A DNA stretch of 64,000 bases from CAVQBJ01 sp963819075 (GTDB lineage: Bacteria > Actinomycetota > Thermoleophilia > Solirubrobacterales > Solirubrobacteraceae). The notes under the pieces are model-generated. The model was not told the origin of the DNA. It made no database searches and worked only from the letters and a program-made list of their open reading frames with translations. Below, piece by piece: positions 33,391 through 41,986 of the stretch. Made by a program: the position numbers and the translations under genes. Position 1 is the stretch's first letter. The number at the start of each line of letters is the position of its first letter. Location of the stretch: positions 434,001 to 498,000 of the forward strand of contig CAWFUP010000004.1 of the NCBI GenBank assembly GCA_963819075.1, read 5' to 3'.

Positions 33391-35045
33391 TGAGCGACGC
33401 GGCCGGTGTCATCGGCGTCCTCGGGGCGGGCACGATGGGCTCGGGGATCGCCGAGCTCGCCGCGCGGGCCGGGGCGCGCACGCTCATGTACGACCCGGTG
33501 AGCGAGGCGCTCGCGGGCGGACGCGACCGCGTCGCCGGCGACCTCGACAAGCTCGTCGGTCGCGGCCGGCTCGAGGCGGCCGCGGCGGCCGAGATCCTCG
33601 CCCGCCTGGAGACGATCGGCGACCTCGGCGCGCTGGCCGGCGCCGAGCTCGTCATCGAGGCCGCGCCCGAGCGCCTCGAGCTGAAGCACGAGTTGCTGCG
33701 CTCGGTGGCCGAGATCGTCGGACCGGACTGCGTGCTGGCCTCGAACACCTCGTCGCTGCTGGTGACGGCCATCGCCGCCGGCGTGCCCGCGCCCGAGCGC
33801 GTCGTCGGCATGCACTTCTTCAACCCGCCGCCGGTCATGCGCCTGCTCGAGGTGGTCGCCGGCGAGCAGTCGGGCGAGCGCGCGCTCGCGCTCGCCCGGG
33901 CGACCGGTGAGGCGATGGGCAAGCAGGTGATCGTCGCGGCCGACGGCCCCGGGTTCCTGGTCAACCGCTGCAACCGGCCGTTCGGGCTGGAGGCGCTGCG
34001 GCTGTGGCAGGAGCGGATCGCCGAGTTCGACATGATCGACCGCATCTGCCGCCTCGGCGGCGGCTTCAAGATGGGCCCGTTCGAGTTGATGGATCTCGTC
34101 GGGGTCGACGTCGGCATGGAGATCTCGCGCAGCTTCTATGAGCAGAGCTTCGGCGAGCCGCGCTGGCGCCCGTCGATGATCGCCGCCCGCTACGTCGCCG
34201 CCGGACGCCACGGCCGCAAGACCGGACGCGGCTACTACGACTACGCCGGCGACGCCCACCGCGCCGACGATCCCGCGCCGCCGGCGCTCGGGGGCGGGGA
34301 CGGAATCGTCGTCGTCGTCGGCGACAGCGTCGTCGCGGCGGAGGTCGCCGTCCGCGCCGCCGAGGCCGGCTGGGAGGTCATCGCCCTGGGCGAGGCCGGC
34401 GAGGAGGAGCCATTCCTGACCCTCGACTTCGGTCCCTCCGAGGACGAGGAGGACCTCTTCGAGGACGACGACTTCGAGGGCCCGCGCGCGACGCTGTGCG
34501 ACGTCGCGTCGCTCGCCGCGCTCGACCCCGGCGGGCCGAGCGTCGGCTTCCACGTGCTGCCGCCGCTCGCCGAGACGCGTCTGGTCGAGCTGACGCGCGG
34601 CCCGTACTCCGATCCGCTCGCCGCCGAGCGCGCCGAGCGCTTCTTCGCGACGCTCGGCCTGCTCGGTGAGTGGGTGGCCGACGCCCCGGGCCTCGTCCTC
34701 GGGCGGATCGTCTGCCAGCTCATCAACGAGGCGGCGTTCTCGCTCGGCGAGGGCGTCGGCAGCGCCGCCGACATCGACACCGGCATGGTCCTCGGCCTCA
34801 ACCACCCGCGCGGGCCGCTCGCCTGGGCCGACGCGATCGGCCTCGACCACGTGCTCGCCGTACTCGACGGGCTCTACGAGGAGTACCGCGAGGAGCGCTA
34901 CCGTCCGGCGCCGGCGTTGCGCCAGCACGCGCTGGCGGGTCGTCTCGGTCGCCACGTCGGCGCCGGGTTCTTCACCTACGGTCCGGCGCCCGCCGCGCAC
35001 GCGGACGGCCCGCACCACAACGGGGGCCGCTCCGCGTCCCCATAA
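33390..35045 (+). CDS. 3-hydroxyacyl-CoA dehydrogenase, two C-terminal domains
   Basis: 551 residues. The NAD-binding domain opens with VIGVLGAGTMGSGIAE (GxGxxG). The catalytic His/Glu pair lies in VVGMHFFNPPPVMRLLEVV with NTSSL upstream. A first 3HCDH_C domain (about 185-282) ends with the GRGYYDY motif. An atypical stretch follows (about 290-385), with a second Rossmann-like strand (GIVVVVGDSVVAAEVAVRAA) and an acidic run (EDEEDLFEDDDFEG). A second 3HCDH_C domain (about 425-545) is at the end, with GRHVGAGFFTY. The tandem C-terminal arrangement is the PaaH type, 500-550 residues. It follows the acyl-CoA dehydrogenase with overlap and should act on its downstream product. Confidence 0.93.
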   Translation: MSDAAGVIGVLGAGTMGSGIAELAARAGARTLMYDPVSEALAGGRDRVAGDLDKLVGRGRLEAAAAAEILARLETIGDLGALAGAELVIEAAPERLELKHELLRSVAEIVGPDCVLASNTSSLLVTAIAAGVPAPERVVGMHFFNPPPVMRLLEVVAGEQSGERALALARATGEAMGKQVIVAADGPGFLVNRCNRPFGLEALRLWQERIAEFDMIDRICRLGGGFKMGPFELMDLVGVDVGMEISRSFYEQSFGEPRWRPSMIAARYVAAGRHGRKTGRGYYDYAGDAHRADDPAPPALGGGDGIVVVVGDSVVAAEVAVRAAEAGWEVIALGEAGEEEPFLTLDFGPSEDEEDLFEDDDFEGPRATLCDVASLAALDPGGPSVGFHVLPPLAETRLVELTRGPYSDPLAAERAERFFATLGLLGEWVADAPGLVLGRIVCQLINEAAFSLGEGVGSAADIDTGMVLGLNHPRGPLAWADAIGLDHVLAVLDGLYEEYREERYRPAPALRQHALAGRLGRHVGAGFFTYGPAPAAHADGPHHNGGRSASP

Positions 35046-35082
35046 GGCCGTACCGCCTCACGAACTCGCCAGCGACGGCGTT

Positions 35083-35589
35083 ATGCCCGCACGCATGAAG
35101 CCGCCCGACGCCCCCGGTGTCCTTGTCCCGTTTGCGCAGTTCCTCGACGCTCACCGCGAGGTCGTGTGGCGCTTCCTCGTCGCGTCGGTCGGTCCGGTCG
35201 AGGCCGATGACTGCTTCCAGGAGACGTGGCTGGCCGCGCTGCGCGCCTACCCGCGGCTGCGGCCGGACTCCAACCTGCGCGCGTGGGTGCTGACGATCGC
35301 GCACCGCAAGGCGCTCGACGCCCATCGCCGGCGCGCGCGCCACGCGCTGCCCGTCGAGGACATCGCGGCCGTCGCCGGCCCGGCCGCACCGGCGCCGCTG
35401 CTGCGCGACGAGCGGCTGTGGGCGGCCGTGCATGCACTCCCACCCCGCCAACGCGCCGCCGTGCTGCTGCGCCACAACGCCGACCTCCCCCACCGCGAGA
35501 TCGCCGAGGTCCTCGGCTGCTCGGAGGAGGCGGCGCGCAGCGCGCTGCGCGAGGCACTGAACAAGCTCAGGAAGGTCGTGACGCCATGA
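35083..35589 (+). CDS. ECF-type RNA polymerase sigma factor
   Basis: 168 residues, the usual ECF length. Region 2 (about 20-85) has the typical EADDCFQETWLAALRAYPRL (2.2-2.3) and LRAWVLTIAHRKALDAHRRRAR (2.4). Region 4 (about 112-165) has LPPRQRAAVLLRHNADLPH, then REIAEVLGCSEEAARSALREA (helix-turn-helix). It directs transcription of a regulon not visible here. The next gene, an alkylguanine transferase homologue, overlaps the stop (ATGA), in the position where an anti-sigma factor would usually sit. No anti-sigma gene is adjacent. ATG 35083 is used; ATG 35095 is the alternative. Confidence 0.9.
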   Translation: MPARMKPPDAPGVLVPFAQFLDAHREVVWRFLVASVGPVEADDCFQETWLAALRAYPRLRPDSNLRAWVLTIAHRKALDAHRRRARHALPVEDIAAVAGPAAPAPLLRDERLWAAVHALPPRQRAAVLLRHNADLPHREIAEVLGCSEEAARSALREALNKLRKVVTP

Positions 35590-36207
35590 ACGAGATCGAG
35601 GCGCTGCTGCGCATCGGGCCGGTCCCGCAGGACGACGAGGCGTCGCAGGCGCGCGCGGCGGCGCAGCGCGTCAGCGACCGCATGGCCGCCGAGGGACGGG
35701 CCGAGATCGCCTACGCGACGACCGACTCGCCGTTCGGCGAGCTGTTGCTCGCGGTCACCGAGCGCGGGCTCATCACCATCTCCTACCTCGGCGCCGGTGG
35801 CGAGGACGCCTCGCTCGCCCGCCTCGCCGCAGCGGGTCTCGCCGCGCATCGTGCGCGCGCCGCGCGCGCTCGACGAGGCGCGGCGCGAGCTCGACGAGTA
35901 CTTCGCCGCGCGCCGCCGCGCGTTCGACCTCGCCGTCGACTGGCGCCTCGTCAGCCCGTTCGCGCGGCGGGTGCTGCGCGCGACGGCGCAGATCCCCTAC
36001 GGCGCGGTGAGCGACTACGGCACGATCTCCGCTCGCGCGGGGAGCCCGCGCGGTGCCCGTGCCACTGGCAACGCGCTTGGGGCCAACCCGATCCCGATCG
36101 TCGTGCCCTGTCATCGCGTGCTGCGTCACGGCGGGGCCCTCGGCGGCTACACCGGCGGCACGGGGCGCAAGCGGGCACTACTCGCCCTGGAGGGCGCGAT
36201 CGCGTAG
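35586..36207 (+). pseudogene. Methylated-DNA-protein cysteine methyltransferase, frameshifted
   Basis: About 206 residues if repaired. The first frame (to about 35830) gives a charged helical N-terminal extension (MNEIEALLRIGPVPQDDEAS, then RAAAQRVSDRMAAEGRA) and the start of the MGMT fold (TTDSPFGELLLAVTERGL). The second frame gives the rest: ALDEARRELDEYFAARRR, RVLRATAQIPYGAVSDYG, and the active site PCHRV with Cys as alkyl acceptor, then GALGGYTGG. The frames meet near 35826-35836, where one extra base is present. The protein repairs O6-alkylguanine by accepting the alkyl group irreversibly. ATGA overlap with the ECF sigma gene couples their synthesis. The extension of about 40 residues is not part of standard Ogt proteins. 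Confidence 0.82.
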
Positions 36208-36210
36208 GCT
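36205..36210 (+). promoter_or_regulatory. -10 box, WS/DGAT gene
   Basis: TAGGCT exactly 6 nt before ATG 36217, so transcription should begin at the start codon (leaderless). Confidence 0.5.
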
Positions 36211-36216
36211 CGCCGC

Positions 36217-37719
36217 ATGGCCCAGAAGCACCTCGATCGGCTGAGCGCGGTCGACGCCGGGTTCCTGCATCAGGAGAGCGGCGCGACGCACATGCACATC
36301 GGGGCGGTGTCGATCTTCGAGGGCCCGGCGCCGACGCACGAGGAGTTCCTCGCTCACATCCGTACGCGCCTGCCGCTCGTACCGCGCTATCGCCAGAAGA
36401 TCGCCTCGCCGCTGGCCGGCCTCGGGCGCCAGCGCTGGATCGACGACCCGCGCTTCAACCTCGCCTACCACGTGCGGCGCAGCGCGCTACCAGCGCCCGG
36501 CGACGAGGAACGCCTGCGCGCCCTGACCGCGCGGATCTTCTCGCAGGCACTCGACCGCCACAAGCCGCTTTGGGAGATGTGGGTCGTCGAGGGGCTGTCC
36601 GACGGGCGCTTCGCGCTCATCTCCAAGACGCACCACGCGCTCGTGGACGGCATCGCCGGGGTCGACCTCATGACGATGCTCTTCGACGTGACGAAGGCCC
36701 CGCGAATGGTGCCGGGCGACGACTGGGTGCCGCTGCCCGAGCCGACGCCGGCGGAGCTGGCTGCCGCTTCGGCGCTGACCGCGGCCGCCGCGCTCGCCAC
36801 ATTGCCGGTGCGCGCGGGCGCCGCGCTCGCGCGGCCGGCCGAGCTCGTGGACGAGGTAGCCGAGACCGTCGAGGGCGTGTCCGAGGTGGCGCGGGCACTG
36901 CTCCTCGCTCCCGCGCCGAGCTCGCCGTTGAACGTGCCGATCGGGCCACACCGTCGGGTCGCCTTCGTGCCGGCACGCCTCGAGGACATGAAGGCGATCA
37001 AGGATGCGCTCGGCGGCACCGTCAACGACGTCGTGCTCGCCGTCGTGGCCGGCGCGCTGCGGCGCCTGTACGAGTTTCGCGGCGAGCCGACCGAGGACGT
37101 GACCCTGCGCGTGCAGGTGCCGGTCTCGATCCGCACCCGCGAGGAGCGCGGCGCGTTCGGCAACCGCGTCACCCAGGTCGTCGCGCCGCTGCCGATCGGC
37201 GTGGCCGATCCGGTCGAGCGTCTGCGGGTGGTACGCCAGGCGATGGACGGCGTGAAGGATTCCAAGCAGGCCCTCGGCGCGACGACGATCGCCGGCATGC
37301 AGGACTTCGCGCCGCCGACGATCCTCGCCCAGGCCTCGCGCCTGAACTTCAACAACCGCATGTTCAACCTGCTCGTGACGAACGTCCCCGGTCCGCAGGT
37401 CGCGCTCTACGCGCTCGGACGCGAGCTGCAGTCGGTGTTCCCGATCGCCTTCCTGGCCGGCGATCGCGCGCTCGCGGTGGCGATCATGTCCTACAACGGC
37501 GGGATGAACGTCGGGCTGCTCGGCGACTACGACGCGTTGCCCGACATCGACGTCATCGCCGCCGGCTTCGAGGACGCGCTCGTCGAGCTGCTCGCGGCAG
37601 CCGAGGCGCCGGCGCGGCAGCGGCGGACGTCGCGGCGCGCGCGGCCGGCGCCGCCGCGCGGATCGAGCGACTCGCGGCAGCGCGGGGCGGCGTCGAGACG
37701 CGCAGGCGGCCGAGCCTAG
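36217..37719 (+). CDS. Wax ester synthase/diacylglycerol acyltransferase
   Basis: 500 residues, the usual WS/DGAT size. Catalytic HHxxxDG is HHALVDG at 139-145. Further family motifs are LSAVDAGFLHQES near the N-terminus, PLWEMWVVEGLSDGRFALI, GTVNDVVLAVVAGALRRL in the C-terminal half, and VTNVPGPQ with LYALG. It esterifies acyl-CoA with diacylglycerol or fatty alcohols to make triacylglycerol or wax esters, storage lipids typical of soil actinobacteria. The last 40 residues are Arg/Ala-rich and probably disordered. The preceding and following lipid genes (acyl-CoA and hydroxyacyl-CoA dehydrogenases, enoyl-CoA hydratase) fit a lipid-storage and turnover neighbourhood. Confidence 0.94.
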   Translation: MAQKHLDRLSAVDAGFLHQESGATHMHIGAVSIFEGPAPTHEEFLAHIRTRLPLVPRYRQKIASPLAGLGRQRWIDDPRFNLAYHVRRSALPAPGDEERLRALTARIFSQALDRHKPLWEMWVVEGLSDGRFALISKTHHALVDGIAGVDLMTMLFDVTKAPRMVPGDDWVPLPEPTPAELAAASALTAAAALATLPVRAGAALARPAELVDEVAETVEGVSEVARALLLAPAPSSPLNVPIGPHRRVAFVPARLEDMKAIKDALGGTVNDVVLAVVAGALRRLYEFRGEPTEDVTLRVQVPVSIRTREERGAFGNRVTQVVAPLPIGVADPVERLRVVRQAMDGVKDSKQALGATTIAGMQDFAPPTILAQASRLNFNNRMFNLLVTNVPGPQVALYALGRELQSVFPIAFLAGDRALAVAIMSYNGGMNVGLLGDYDALPDIDVIAAGFEDALVELLAAAEAPARQRRTSRRARPAPPRGSSDSRQRGAASRRAGGRA

Positions 37720-37734
37720 GCCGGCGCCGGGCGC

Positions 37735-38765
37735 TTACTCGGTCTCCGCGAGCGCCTGGGGCGCGGTGTCCGGCGCCCACTGCGCCTCGGCGAGGTCGCC
37801 CTCGGGCAGCCCGAGGTCGGGCATGCCGGGCGTGTCGCGCAGGTACCACTCGGCGTCGAGCGCCGCCTGGCAGCCCGAGCCGGCGGCGGTGATCGCCTGA
37901 CGATAGGTGTGGTCGACGAGGTCGCCGGCGGCGAACACGCCCGGGCGGTTCGTGCGCGTCGAGCGGCCCTCGGTGCTTACGTAGCCGCTCTCGTCGACGT
38001 CGATCTGCCCGCGCACGATGGCCGACTGGGGCTGGTGGCCGACGGCGATGAATGCGCCACTGACGCTCAGCTGCAGCTCCTGGCCAGTCTCGGTGTTGGT
38101 GAGCGTCGCGCAGCCGAGCGCGCCCTTCTCGCCGGGGGTGAAGGCCTTGACCGTGTACGGCGTGAGGAACTCGATGTTGGGCTGTTGGCGCGCCCGCTCG
38201 AGCATGATCTTCGAGGCGCGGAACTCGCTGCGACGGTGGACGATCGTGACCTTCGAGGCGAACTTCGAGAGGAAGATGGCCTCCTCCATGGCCGAGTCCC
38301 CCCGCCGACGATGACGGTGTCGGCGTCGCGGAAGAACGCGGCGTCGCAGGTGGCGCAGTAGCTCACGCCGCGGCCGGAGAGCTCCTGCTCGCCGGGCACG
38401 CTCAGCTTCTTGTGCTCGGCGCCCATGGCGAGGATCACCGTGCGCGCGAGATGCTCCTCGCCGGCCGCCCATACGCGGTGCAGCCCGCCGGGCTCGGTGG
38501 CGAGCTCGACGCGCTCGGCCTCGTCGGTGACGAGGCGCGCGCCGAAGCGCTCGGCCTGGTCGCGGAAGCGCTGCATCATCTCCGGGCCCATGACTCCCTC
38601 GGGGAAGCCCGGGTAGTTCTCGACGTCGGTCGTCTGCTGGAGCAGCCCGCCCCAGGCGAAGCCCTCGAAGACGAGCGGCTCGAGGTTCGCCCGCGACGTG
38701 TACAGAGCGGCCGTGTACCCGGCGGGGCCGCTGCCGATGATGATCACGTTCTCCACGTCAGCCAT
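37735..38765 (-). pseudogene. trxB: Thioredoxin reductase, frameshifted in a C6/G6 run
   Basis: About 343 residues if repaired, matching TrxB. The first frame gives FAD-binding IIIGSGPAGYTAA, the PEGVMGPE segment and the redox site CATC in VSYCATCDAAFF, then DTVIVGGG. The second frame resumes exactly with DSAMEEAIFLSKFASKVTIV (NADPH-binding GGGDSA completed) and the C-terminal GVFAAGDLVDH. The break is at 38298-38303, six C on the plus strand where seven would keep the frame. TrxB reduces thioredoxin with NADPH and is normally indispensable, so a consensus error is more likely than a real knock-out. AAAGGGG lies before ATG 38765. Confidence 0.88.
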
Positions 38766-38806
38766 CCGAAGTCCCCTTTACTCGTCGCGGTCCTGGCCTG
38801 TCACTT

Positions 38807-38836
38807 TACTTAATGAAGTATATTCGCTCCGGAGCG
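38807..38836 (-). promoter_or_regulatory. trxB promoter with two palindromes
   Basis: TATACT (38822-38817, minus) is a strong -10 box in an AT-rich stretch; CTGAC about 16 nt upstream is a weak -35. TACTT-AATG-AAGTA (38807-38820) is an inverted repeat over the start region. CGCTCCGGAGCG (38825-38836) is a perfect 12-base palindrome between -35 and -10. Either could be an operator, for instance for redox control. No SigR-like GGAAT/GTT promoter is seen. Confidence 0.5.
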
Positions 38837-38861
38837 TAGTCAGCGAGCGCGCCGGTCCGTT

Positions 38862-40139
38862 TCACGCGTGCGCGGCCTGCGATCCAACGCGCTCGGCCGC
38901 CGCCGCGGCCTCGTGCTCGTCGGTCTGCTCGCCGCGCCAGCGGCTGACCGTCCGCCGCAGCTGGAAGTAGGCGAACGCGCCGGGCACCGTCGGCAGCCAG
39001 AAGGCGATCGCCCGGTACAGGAGCACTGCGACGACGGCAAGGCTGAGCGACACCCCGAACGCGGCGAACGCGGCGATCATGCCGCCGTCGACGCCGCCGA
39101 CGCCGCCCGGAAGCGGAAGCAGGTTGCCGAGCATGCCGATGAAGTAGGCCATCACGATGACTGGGATCGGCGGGGGTTGGCCGAAGGCGTGGAACGACGC
39201 CCACAGCACGGCGATGTCGAAGCCCCACCACGCCGGCGCGCCGAGCACGAACGGGTCGTTCGTGCGCACGATGTCGATCGCCGTCCGCACGCCGCTCGCC
39301 GCGGTGGCGGGCACCGACACCGCCCGGGCGATCCAGCGGGCGATCCGCCCCGAGCCCTGCGCCCAGTGCTCCAGCCGGCGCTCGACATCGCGCGGGAGCG
39401 CCGCGACCGCCGCCGCGATCGCGAGCAGCAGCGCCGCGATGATCGCCGGCACGATCGTGATCGCGAACGATCCGCCGCCGGGCAGGATCCCCAGGCCGAG
39501 CCCGAGGCCATCGAAGAGCAGCGCGAGCGCGTAGACGAGATACAGGAGCACGAGGAAGGCCACCATGCGGCAGGCGACGACCCGCGGACCCATGCCGGAG
39601 CGGCGCACCGCCCAGGCCGTGAGGACGACGCCGCCGGCGCCGCCGGCGGCGAACAGGCGCGAGGCGGCCAGGCCGGCCATCGAGATCTCATAGCTCGCCC
39701 GCCAGTCGATGCGGTTGTACCCGCGGATGAAGACGCAGCGAAACAGCGCGATGTAGCCGGCGAACGAGCACAGCTCCAGCGCGATGCCGGCCAGCGCCCA
39801 CCACTCGTTGCCATGCTCGATGTGCTGCCAGGTCTGCTTGAGCCCGTGGGGTCCCGAGAGCTTGGGCAGGACGAAGTACAGGAAGGCGAGGATCGACAGC
39901 GTCAGGATCGAGAGCGTCACCGCCTGGCGCTTGGACACCGACAGGCGCGGCATCTCCTCGTCGCCGGGTCGCGGCGGGCTGGCGGCGCGCGCGGCGCGGT
40001 CGGACGCCGTCGAGGACGGCCCGCGGCCGTCGGCGTTCCCGACCACCGACGGTGGTTGCACCGCACCCTGCGCCGCCCGCTCCCCCGGGTTCGTCGCGTC
40101 GAGCGCAGGCAGCTGACGCTCGTCCTCCTCCACTGTCAT
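38862..40139 (-). CDS. Flippase-like integral membrane protein (LPG synthase TM domain family)
   Basis: 425 residues. A polar N-terminus (about 1-70, low complexity) precedes about eight helices, including AVTLSILTLSILAFLYFVLP and FLVLLYLVYALALLF. The conserved loop MLGNLLPLPGGVGGVDGGMI (near 345) is the hallmark of the MprF/YbhN-type TM domain. This UPF0104 family moves or holds lipids in the membrane; a lysyl-transferase domain is absent. ATG 40139 overlaps the stop of the PAP2-like gene (ATGA), suggesting a shared lipid pathway, for example lipid head-group transfer and flipping. Confidence 0.9.
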   Translation of the reverse strand: MTVEEDERQLPALDATNPGERAAQGAVQPPSVVGNADGRGPSSTASDRAARAASPPRPGDEEMPRLSVSKRQAVTLSILTLSILAFLYFVLPKLSGPHGLKQTWQHIEHGNEWWALAGIALELCSFAGYIALFRCVFIRGYNRIDWRASYEISMAGLAASRLFAAGGAGGVVLTAWAVRRSGMGPRVVACRMVAFLVLLYLVYALALLFDGLGLGLGILPGGGSFAITIVPAIIAALLLAIAAAVAALPRDVERRLEHWAQGSGRIARWIARAVSVPATAASGVRTAIDIVRTNDPFVLGAPAWWGFDIAVLWASFHAFGQPPPIPVIVMAYFIGMLGNLLPLPGGVGGVDGGMIAAFAAFGVSLSLAVVAVLLYRAIAFWLPTVPGAFAYFQLRRTVSRWRGEQTDEHEAAAAAERVGSQAAHA

Positions 40140-41071
40140 CTCCCCTCGTGCGCTCGCGCCTCCAGCGCCGACACCGCCGCACCCGCCACCCGCAGCAGCG
40201 GCTCGGCGCGCGGACCCCACCGCCACACGGCCGCGGACAGCGCCGCGCCGGCGAGCAGGTCGGTCACGTAGTGCTCGCCGAGATACACGAGCGCGAATCC
40301 GAGCGTCGCGGCGTAGCTCCACCCGATCGCGCCCGCGATCGGACCGGCGCGCCGCAGGAGCGCGGCCGCCATCACCGACGTGGCGAAGTGCAGGGACGGC
40401 ATCGCAGCCAGTGGATTGCCTCCAAACACACTGTAGAGCGGCCCCCAGCGGTCACGCCAGAAGAACTCGCCGTACTCGACCATCATCCGCCGCACCGGGA
40501 GGTCGCCGCGCTCGGGCGACGGCTGCGTCGCTGCCCACCAGGGCGGGGCGGTCGGCGCCACCCAGTACACGCTCGCGCCGAGGTCGAAGACGGCGTAGGT
40601 CATCGCCGCGGCCGTCGGAAAAGCCGCGGGGCGCCGCCACAGGATGTAGGCCAGCGACGCGTGCGGCACGATGAACCACGACCAGTGCGCCCACACGAGC
40701 ACGCCGTCGAGCGCCGTCCATTGACCGGGGCGCGAGAGCGCGCGCTGCAGGCGGATCGTGGGGAGCTCGCCGAGGCCGAGCGCGCGATCGATGTCGATCG
40801 GGTAGTCGATGTGCACGCGCTGCGCCTGGGCCTCGGCGTCGTCATGCGGGAACTTGTACGCGTTCACATAGGCCCACATCTGCAGCGCGCAGGTGGCGAC
40901 GTCGCGGGCCCGCGAGCGGCGCACCGCGACGCACAACGCGACCGGCGCGGCGAAGGCGACGGTCTGGGTGACGAGCGGCCGCGCGGCAACCCGACGGCGC
41001 ACGAGCGGTGCCGCCACACCCGCGATGACGACGCCCCAGGCCGTGGCTCGAATGGCGCTGGACAGGCGCAC
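40136..41071 (-). CDS. PAP2 superfamily membrane enzyme (AUR1-like)
   Basis: 311 residues, five to six membrane helices. The phosphatase-superfamily motifs are in AAMPSLHFATS (C2, about residue 228-238) and YLGEHYVTDLLAG (C3, about 265-277), with His in each as catalytic residues; C1 is less clear. WRDRWGPLYSVFGGNPLAAM precedes C2, as in inositol-phosphorylceramide synthase-like PAP2 proteins. Such enzymes transfer or remove phospho-head-groups from lipids. Start GTG 41071. It overlaps the flippase-like gene, so both act in one lipid pathway by inference. Confidence 0.88.
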   Translation of the reverse strand: MRLSSAIRATAWGVVIAGVAAPLVRRRVAARPLVTQTVAFAAPVALCVAVRRSRARDVATCALQMWAYVNAYKFPHDDAEAQAQRVHIDYPIDIDRALGLGELPTIRLQRALSRPGQWTALDGVLVWAHWSWFIVPHASLAYILWRRPAAFPTAAAMTYAVFDLGASVYWVAPTAPPWWAATQPSPERGDLPVRRMMVEYGEFFWRDRWGPLYSVFGGNPLAAMPSLHFATSVMAAALLRRAGPIAGAIGWSYAATLGFALVYLGEHYVTDLLAGAALSAAVWRWGPRAEPLLRVAGAAVSALEARAHEGR

Positions 41072-41112
41072 GCGCCTGCAGTATCGCAGTCTCGCTGGAC
41101 GGCCCGAGACGC

Positions 41113-41889
41113 TCAGGCGGCGCGGCCATCGCCGGCGACGGCGCCCGGGGCGCCGCCTCGCACACGAGCCGCCTCGGCGACAAGCGCGGCGATGAACGGG
41201 CTCGCCTCATCGGCCTCGGGATGCCATTGCACGCCGAGCGCGAAGCGCCGGTCGGGCAGCTCGATGGCCTCCGGAAGGGAGTCGAATTCCGACCGGCCGG
41301 TGACCCGCAGTCCCTCGCCGAGCCGATCGACGCCCTGGTGGTGGTGCGACTTCGTCGCGTGGACGCGCTCGCCCACGATCCGGGCGGCGAGCGAGCCGTC
41401 GTCGAGCACGACGTCGTGGTCGGCGCCGTCGAAGGATCCCGATATGCGCCGATGCTCGTGGTGTCCATGGCTCTCGGGCAGGTGCTGGTGCAGCGTTCCC
41501 CCGCGCGCGACGTTCATCACCTGCATGCCTCGGCAGATCGCCAGCACGGGGAGGTCGCGGGCCCACGCCGCCTGCAGCAGCGCGATCTCGAAGCGGTCGC
41601 GCTCGGGCACGCAACCGACCGTCTCGGGGTGGGCGCTCGCGCCGTAGTTGTCCGGGTCGAGGTCGGCGCCTCCGGCGAGGATGAGGCCGTCGAGGCGATC
41701 GAGCAGCTCGTCAGGGGCGTCCACGAGTGCCGGATCGGGCGGCACGAGCAGCGCCAGCCCTCCCGCGGCCTGGACGGCGTCGATGTAGTTGCGCGGCAGC
41801 AGGACGGCCTCCTGGTCCCACACGCTCCAGCGCGCGCGCTCGAGCGCGGTGCACAGGCCGATGGCGGGACGGGCGGACATTGCGGTCAC
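41113..41889 (-). CDS. Class I glutamine amidotransferase-like hydrolase (PuuD type)
   Basis: 258 residues. Peptidase C26/PuuD-like: GLILAGGADLDPDNYG in the first third, the nucleophile elbow AICRGMQVMNVARGG (Cys about residue 114), and the catalytic His/Glu in ALGVQWHPEADE near the end. It should hydrolyse gamma-glutamyl bonds, as in gamma-glutamyl-GABA breakdown of the putrescine route; the real substrate is not shown. A -10 box (TACCGT, 41903-41898) lies 8 nt before GTG 41889, so this start is favoured over ATG 41880. Confidence 0.92.
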   Translation of the reverse strand: MTAMSARPAIGLCTALERARWSVWDQEAVLLPRNYIDAVQAAGGLALLVPPDPALVDAPDELLDRLDGLILAGGADLDPDNYGASAHPETVGCVPERDRFEIALLQAAWARDLPVLAICRGMQVMNVARGGTLHQHLPESHGHHEHRRISGSFDGADHDVVLDDGSLAARIVGERVHATKSHHHQGVDRLGEGLRVTGRSEFDSLPEAIELPDRRFALGVQWHPEADEASPFIAALVAEAARVRGGAPGAVAGDGRAA

Positions 41890-41897
41890 CGCCGACT

Positions 41898-41903
41898 ACG
41901 GTA
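41898..41903 (-). promoter_or_regulatory. -10 box, PuuD-like gene
   Basis: TACCGT on the minus strand, 8 nt before GTG 41889; predicts a leaderless or near-leaderless mRNA. Confidence 0.4.
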
Positions 41904-41939
41904 GCCGCTGCGCTCGCTCGCCGCGATGCGTCGAGCGCA

Positions 41940-41945
41940 TAGGAT
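41940..41945 (+). promoter_or_regulatory. -10 box, enoyl-CoA hydratase gene
   Basis: TAGGAT with a predicted leader of about 35 nt that holds the AGGAGA ribosome-binding site before ATG 41987. Confidence 0.4.
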
Positions 41946-41986
41946 CTCCGCCGGCAGGGAAGCCCGCGAGCGACAGGAGATCCGCC

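Noticed and set aside
35226..37892. Plus-strand frame of 888 codons
   Set aside because: It contains the first part of MGMT, but then runs as a shadow over the MGMT rest and the WS/DGAT gene; no single protein.
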